A DNA stretch of 6,326 bases from Desulfurococcales archaeon (GTDB lineage: Archaea > Thermoproteota > Thermoprotei_A > Sulfolobales > Fervidicoccaceae), in contig JALTXS010000017.1 of the NCBI GenBank assembly GCA_027048265.1, positions 1-6,326 on the forward strand, written 5' to 3'. The translations under genes were made by a program, and so were the position numbers. Below the pieces are notes generated by a model, which saw only the letters and a program-made list of their open reading frames with translations, did no database searches and was not told the origin of the DNA. Positions 4,648-6,326 of this stretch are shown piece by piece (within the stretch, counting starts at the first letter, position 1; each line of letters opens with the position of its first letter).

Positions 4648-5934
4648 TCAGGCCCTGAGAGGCTCCCCCCGGCGGAGTTTCTCGAGAAGCTCCTTGGCCC
4701 GGTCGAAGGTCACGGGGCCCTCCTTTGCCAGGACCTCGGCTATCTTCACAGCCTCCTCGGGGCTAGCGCCCGCCATTATGGCGAGGTTCTTGGCGTGGAG
4801 CTTCATGTGCCCCCTCTGTATGCCCTCGGTGGCAAGTGCTCTGAGGGCTGCGAAGTTCTGCGCCAGGCCCACTGCGCCCATGACCTCGGCGAGCTCCTTG
4901 GCGGTCTTGACCCCCAGTATCTTGAGGGCGATACGTGCTATGGGGTGGACCTTGGTCGCGCCCCCGATTATGCCCACGGCCATGGGCATCTCCAGGGTCC
5001 CCGCCAGGTTGCCGTCGCGAGTCTTGTACCATCGCGAGAGCGTGGTGTACTGCCCGCCCCTCGCCGCGTAGGCGTGGGCCCCGGCCTCCAGGGCCCTGTG
5101 GTCCTGCCCCGTGGCGAGCGCCACTGCTATAACGCCGTTCATTATACCCTTGTTGTGCGTCGCAGCCCTGTAGGGGTCCGCCGCCGCTATGGCGCTGGTC
5201 TCCGCTACGAGGTCCACCACCTCCTCTCCGCCAAGCGCGTCCTTGCTCACCTCCACGTTGCTCCTGACAAGGCGGCGGTCGGCGAGGTTGGTTATTATCC
5301 TCAGGACCGCCCTGCCCCCGGTTATCTCCTCGAGGAGGGGCGCGACCCTCTCCGCCATGCTGTTCACAGCGTTGGCGCCCATTGCGTCCCTCACGTCGAC
5401 TATGAGGTGGAAGGTCAGCACCTTGCCCCGCTCGGTCTCGATGACTCTCATCTCCAGGTCCCGGGCCCCCCCGCCCAGCTGGACGAGGATCTTGTCCACG
5501 CTGTTCGCCAGCTCGAGGACCTCCCTCTTCCTCTCCAACACCCGGTAGCCCCTCACGTAGGGCTCGTCCACACCCACCAGGTGTATCTGGCTCACCATGA
5601 GGGGCTCCGTGGCGAAGCTCCTTATGCCATCCCCCTCCCTCATGAACCTCGCCGCATTGCTCGCAGCCGCCACCACGCTGGACTCCTCAATCACCATGGG
5701 CACCAGGTAGTCCCTCCCATTGATGCGGAAATTAGTCGCAACAGCGAAGGGGTAGGGCATCGAGCCAATAACGTTCTCAATCATCGTGTCCGCAATACGC
5801 GGGTCCAGGCCCCCCCACCTGCGGAGAAGCTCCACCTCCTCCTCGCTCAACCCAACCAGCTCCCGGACCTTCTCCAGACGCTCCTCCACGCTCATCTTAT
5901 AGAACCCGGGGATACGTGAGTTCTCAACCGGCAT
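4648..5934 (-). CDS. hmgA: 3-hydroxy-3-methylglutaryl-CoA reductase, class II
   Basis: Interconverts HMG-CoA and mevalonate with NAD(P)H, the committed step towards archaeal isoprenoid lipids. At 428 residues it has the length of the soluble class II enzyme known from Pseudomonas mevalonii and Archaeoglobus. Seen in order: the ENVIG dimerisation motif at 53-57, EESSVVAAAS with catalytic Glu83, VDVRDAMGANAVN at 179-191, HNKGIMNG with catalytic Lys262, TGQDHRALEAGAHAYA with catalytic Asp278, TLEMPMAVGIIGGATKVHP at 313-331, and GIQRGHMKLHAKN with catalytic His376. The C-terminal small domain after His376 is intact. There is no membrane anchor. The frame opens at a TTG (5943), but that codon directly abuts the GGAGG ribosome site; the ATG at 5934 is 9 nt away and is chosen. 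Cofactor preference cannot be read confidently. The gene is transcribed alone; a TATA-like element lies near 6011. Confidence 0.97.
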   Translation of the reverse strand: MPVENSRIPGFYKMSVEERLEKVRELVGLSEEEVELLRRWGGLDPRIADTMIENVIGSMPYPFAVATNFRINGRDYLVPMVIEESSVVAAASNAARFMREGDGIRSFATEPLMVSQIHLVGVDEPYVRGYRVLERKREVLELANSVDKILVQLGGGARDLEMRVIETERGKVLTFHLIVDVRDAMGANAVNSMAERVAPLLEEITGGRAVLRIITNLADRRLVRSNVEVSKDALGGEEVVDLVAETSAIAAADPYRAATHNKGIMNGVIAVALATGQDHRALEAGAHAYAARGGQYTTLSRWYKTRDGNLAGTLEMPMAVGIIGGATKVHPIARIALKILGVKTAKELAEVMGAVGLAQNFAALRALATEGIQRGHMKLHAKNLAIMAGASPEEAVKIAEVLAKEGPVTFDRAKELLEKLRRGEPLRA

Positions 5935-5943
5935 GCAACACAA

Positions 5944-5948
5944 CCTCC
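5944..5948 (-). promoter_or_regulatory. Ribosome binding site that decides the HMG-CoA reductase start
   Basis: The minus strand reads AAGGAGGTTGTG, with GGAGG at 5944-5948 and 9 nt to the ATG at 5934. The upstream in-frame TTG (5941-5943) touches the GGAGG and cannot be served by it. Confidence 0.8.
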
Positions 5949-6010
5949 TTCGACCATAGTCTAAACAAAATGGGAGTCAATACTGCAAAAAACTAACAAT
6001 CACATCAACT

Positions 6011-6018
6011 ATATTAAG
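6011..6018 (-). promoter_or_regulatory. Candidate TATA box for the HMG-CoA reductase gene
   Basis: The minus strand reads CTTAATAT within GTAATCTTAATATAG, preceded by the BRE-like GTAAT. A transcript start near 5988 would give a leader of about 55 nt. Other AT-rich candidates exist in this region, so the choice is tentative. Confidence 0.45.
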
Positions 6019-6104
6019 ATTACATTCTCGGGTGATGGAGTAGCATAATTTGGTGTTTACTGTTTTAGCGTAAGGGAGTGGATGACATACATTATAGCGA
6101 CACT

Positions 6105-6120
6105 ATTATGTTAACATAAT
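6105..6120. promoter_or_regulatory. Perfect 16-bp palindrome in the divergent intergenic region
   Basis: ATTATGTTAACATAAT is a perfect dyad with no spacer. It lies in the AT-rich gap between the HMG-CoA reductase gene and the ribbon-helix-helix gene, 68 bp before the start of the latter. It is a good candidate operator for a dimeric regulator; its core is shared with 4560-4570. Two smaller dyads follow it: ATCATGAT at 6119-6126, and CTTAT-GTGG-ATAAG at 6132-6145. Confidence 0.5.
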
Positions 6121-6142
6121 CATGATACTACCTTATGTGGAT

Positions 6143-6174
6143 AAGTTCTTAAGTACAAAAGTACATAAGTACAT
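6143..6174. repeat. 8-bp direct repeats (AAGTACAT) forming a probable operator
   Basis: AAGTACAA (6151-6158), AAGTACAT (6159-6166) and AAGTACAT (6167-6174) are three contiguous octads. They are preceded in phase by a degenerate copy, AAGTTCTT (6143-6150). Each good copy carries the palindromic core GTAC, so cores recur exactly every 8 bp. The array ends 13 bp before the start codon of the ribbon-helix-helix gene and overlaps the place where its TATA box (perhaps TTCTTAAG at 6146-6153) should be. Ribbon-helix-helix repressors are known to bind short tandem repeats, so an autoregulatory operator is inferred. Confidence 0.65.
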
Positions 6175-6187
6175 ATAGGTGTAATAA

Positions 6188-6326
6188 TTGCCTCGAAGTG
6201 ATAAAGAAGTTATAAAAGTAGAGGTTCCCCGCGAGCTTGCAGAGAGTTTCCGCAGGCATGTAGCCCAGAAGTATGGGTTGCGCCGCGGGGCCCTTTCCAA
6301 GGCAATAGTAGACCTCATTGAGAAGG
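6188..6326 (+). CDS. Ribbon-helix-helix (CopG/VapB-like) DNA-binding protein, probable antitoxin, N-terminal 46 residues (runs off the right edge)
   Basis: The only plus-strand gene; it begins MPRSDKEVIKVEVPRELAES. The layout fits a ribbon-helix-helix fold: a short strand at about residues 8-14 (VIKVEVP), helix A at about 15-29 (RELAESFRRHVAQKY), a turn at GLRRG, and helix B from about 35 (ALSKAIVDLIEK). Archaeal proteins with a KYGLRRGALSKAI-type segment are commonly found as VapB-like antitoxins ahead of PIN-domain toxins, but no toxin is visible here. Start: the TTG at 6188 follows an in-frame TAA and has AGGTG (6177-6181) 6 nt upstream. No other start codon occurs before residue 31. The first 11 codons are AT-rich compared with the rest of the window. 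It is divergent from the HMG-CoA reductase gene. A stand-alone transcription regulator is the main alternative. Confidence 0.75.
   Translation, partial: MPRSDKEVIKVEVPRELAESFRRHVAQKYGLRRGALSKAIVDLIEK

Noticed and set aside
4576..5919. A 447-residue open frame on the plus strand, antisense to the HMG-CoA reductase gene
   Set aside because: It is rich in His, Leu, Pro and Gly with no domain pattern. The opposite strand encodes an enzyme with every catalytic motif, so this is a shadow frame of GC-rich codons.
5935..5943. TTG start for the HMG-CoA reductase (MCCMPVEN...)
   Set aside because: The TTG directly abuts the GGAGG ribosome site; the ATG at 5934 has a workable spacing.
6143..6174. CRISPR-like array or replication-origin iterons
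   Set aside because: The units are only 8 bp and contiguous without spacers, and no replication gene is nearby. Position just before a ribbon-helix-helix gene makes an operator the simpler reading.
6133..6318. A 61-residue minus-strand frame at the right edge
   Set aside because: It is antisense to the ribbon-helix-helix gene and reads through the repeat operator. It has no recognisable domain.

Overview
The window looks like chromosome from a hyperthermophilic archaeon, probably a GC-rich member of the Thermoproteota (Crenarchaeota). The evidence is an archaeal RNA polymerase subunit P (Rpo12), TATA boxes with strong GGAGG-type ribosome sites, frequent ATA (Ile) and AGG (Arg) codons, GTG/TTG starts, a mevalonate-pathway reductase, and a solute-binding protein with a Thr-rich TVTQ stalk typical of archaeal surface proteins. 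The order and genus cannot be fixed from this sequence alone.

Layout: seven of the eight genes lie on the minus strand, so transcription runs from high to low coordinates. From the left edge these are the start of a LivF-type ATPase (runs off the window), a complete LivG-type ATPase, and a large type-1 periplasmic-binding-fold receptor. Together they are part of a branched-chain-amino-acid-type (HAAT) ABC importer. Its two membrane permeases are not in the window and probably lie beyond the left edge. Next come an agmatinase-family ureohydrolase (polyamine synthesis), Rpo12, a small four-helix membrane protein of unknown function, and a class II HMG-CoA reductase that supplies mevalonate for archaeal lipids. 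At the right edge one plus-strand gene begins, a ribbon-helix-helix (antitoxin-like) DNA-binding protein that runs off the window.

These genes do not form one operon. Most have their own TATA-like element and a leader, and the pathways are unrelated apart from the ABC transporter set. No gene-free stretch exceeds 300 bases; the longest, 5935-6187, is an AT-rich divergent promoter region.

The least ordinary features are as follows. An AAGTACA direct repeat recurs exactly every 8 bp just in front of the ribbon-helix-helix gene and looks like an autoregulatory operator. A perfect 16-bp palindrome lies in the same intergenic region, and its 11-bp core recurs on the other side of the HMG-CoA reductase gene. 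The receptor leader holds a perfect GC hairpin. The receptor carries a pilin-like (class III) signal motif in front of a TVTQ stalk. The HMG-CoA reductase is of class II. No mobile element, CRISPR array, tRNA or rRNA was seen.
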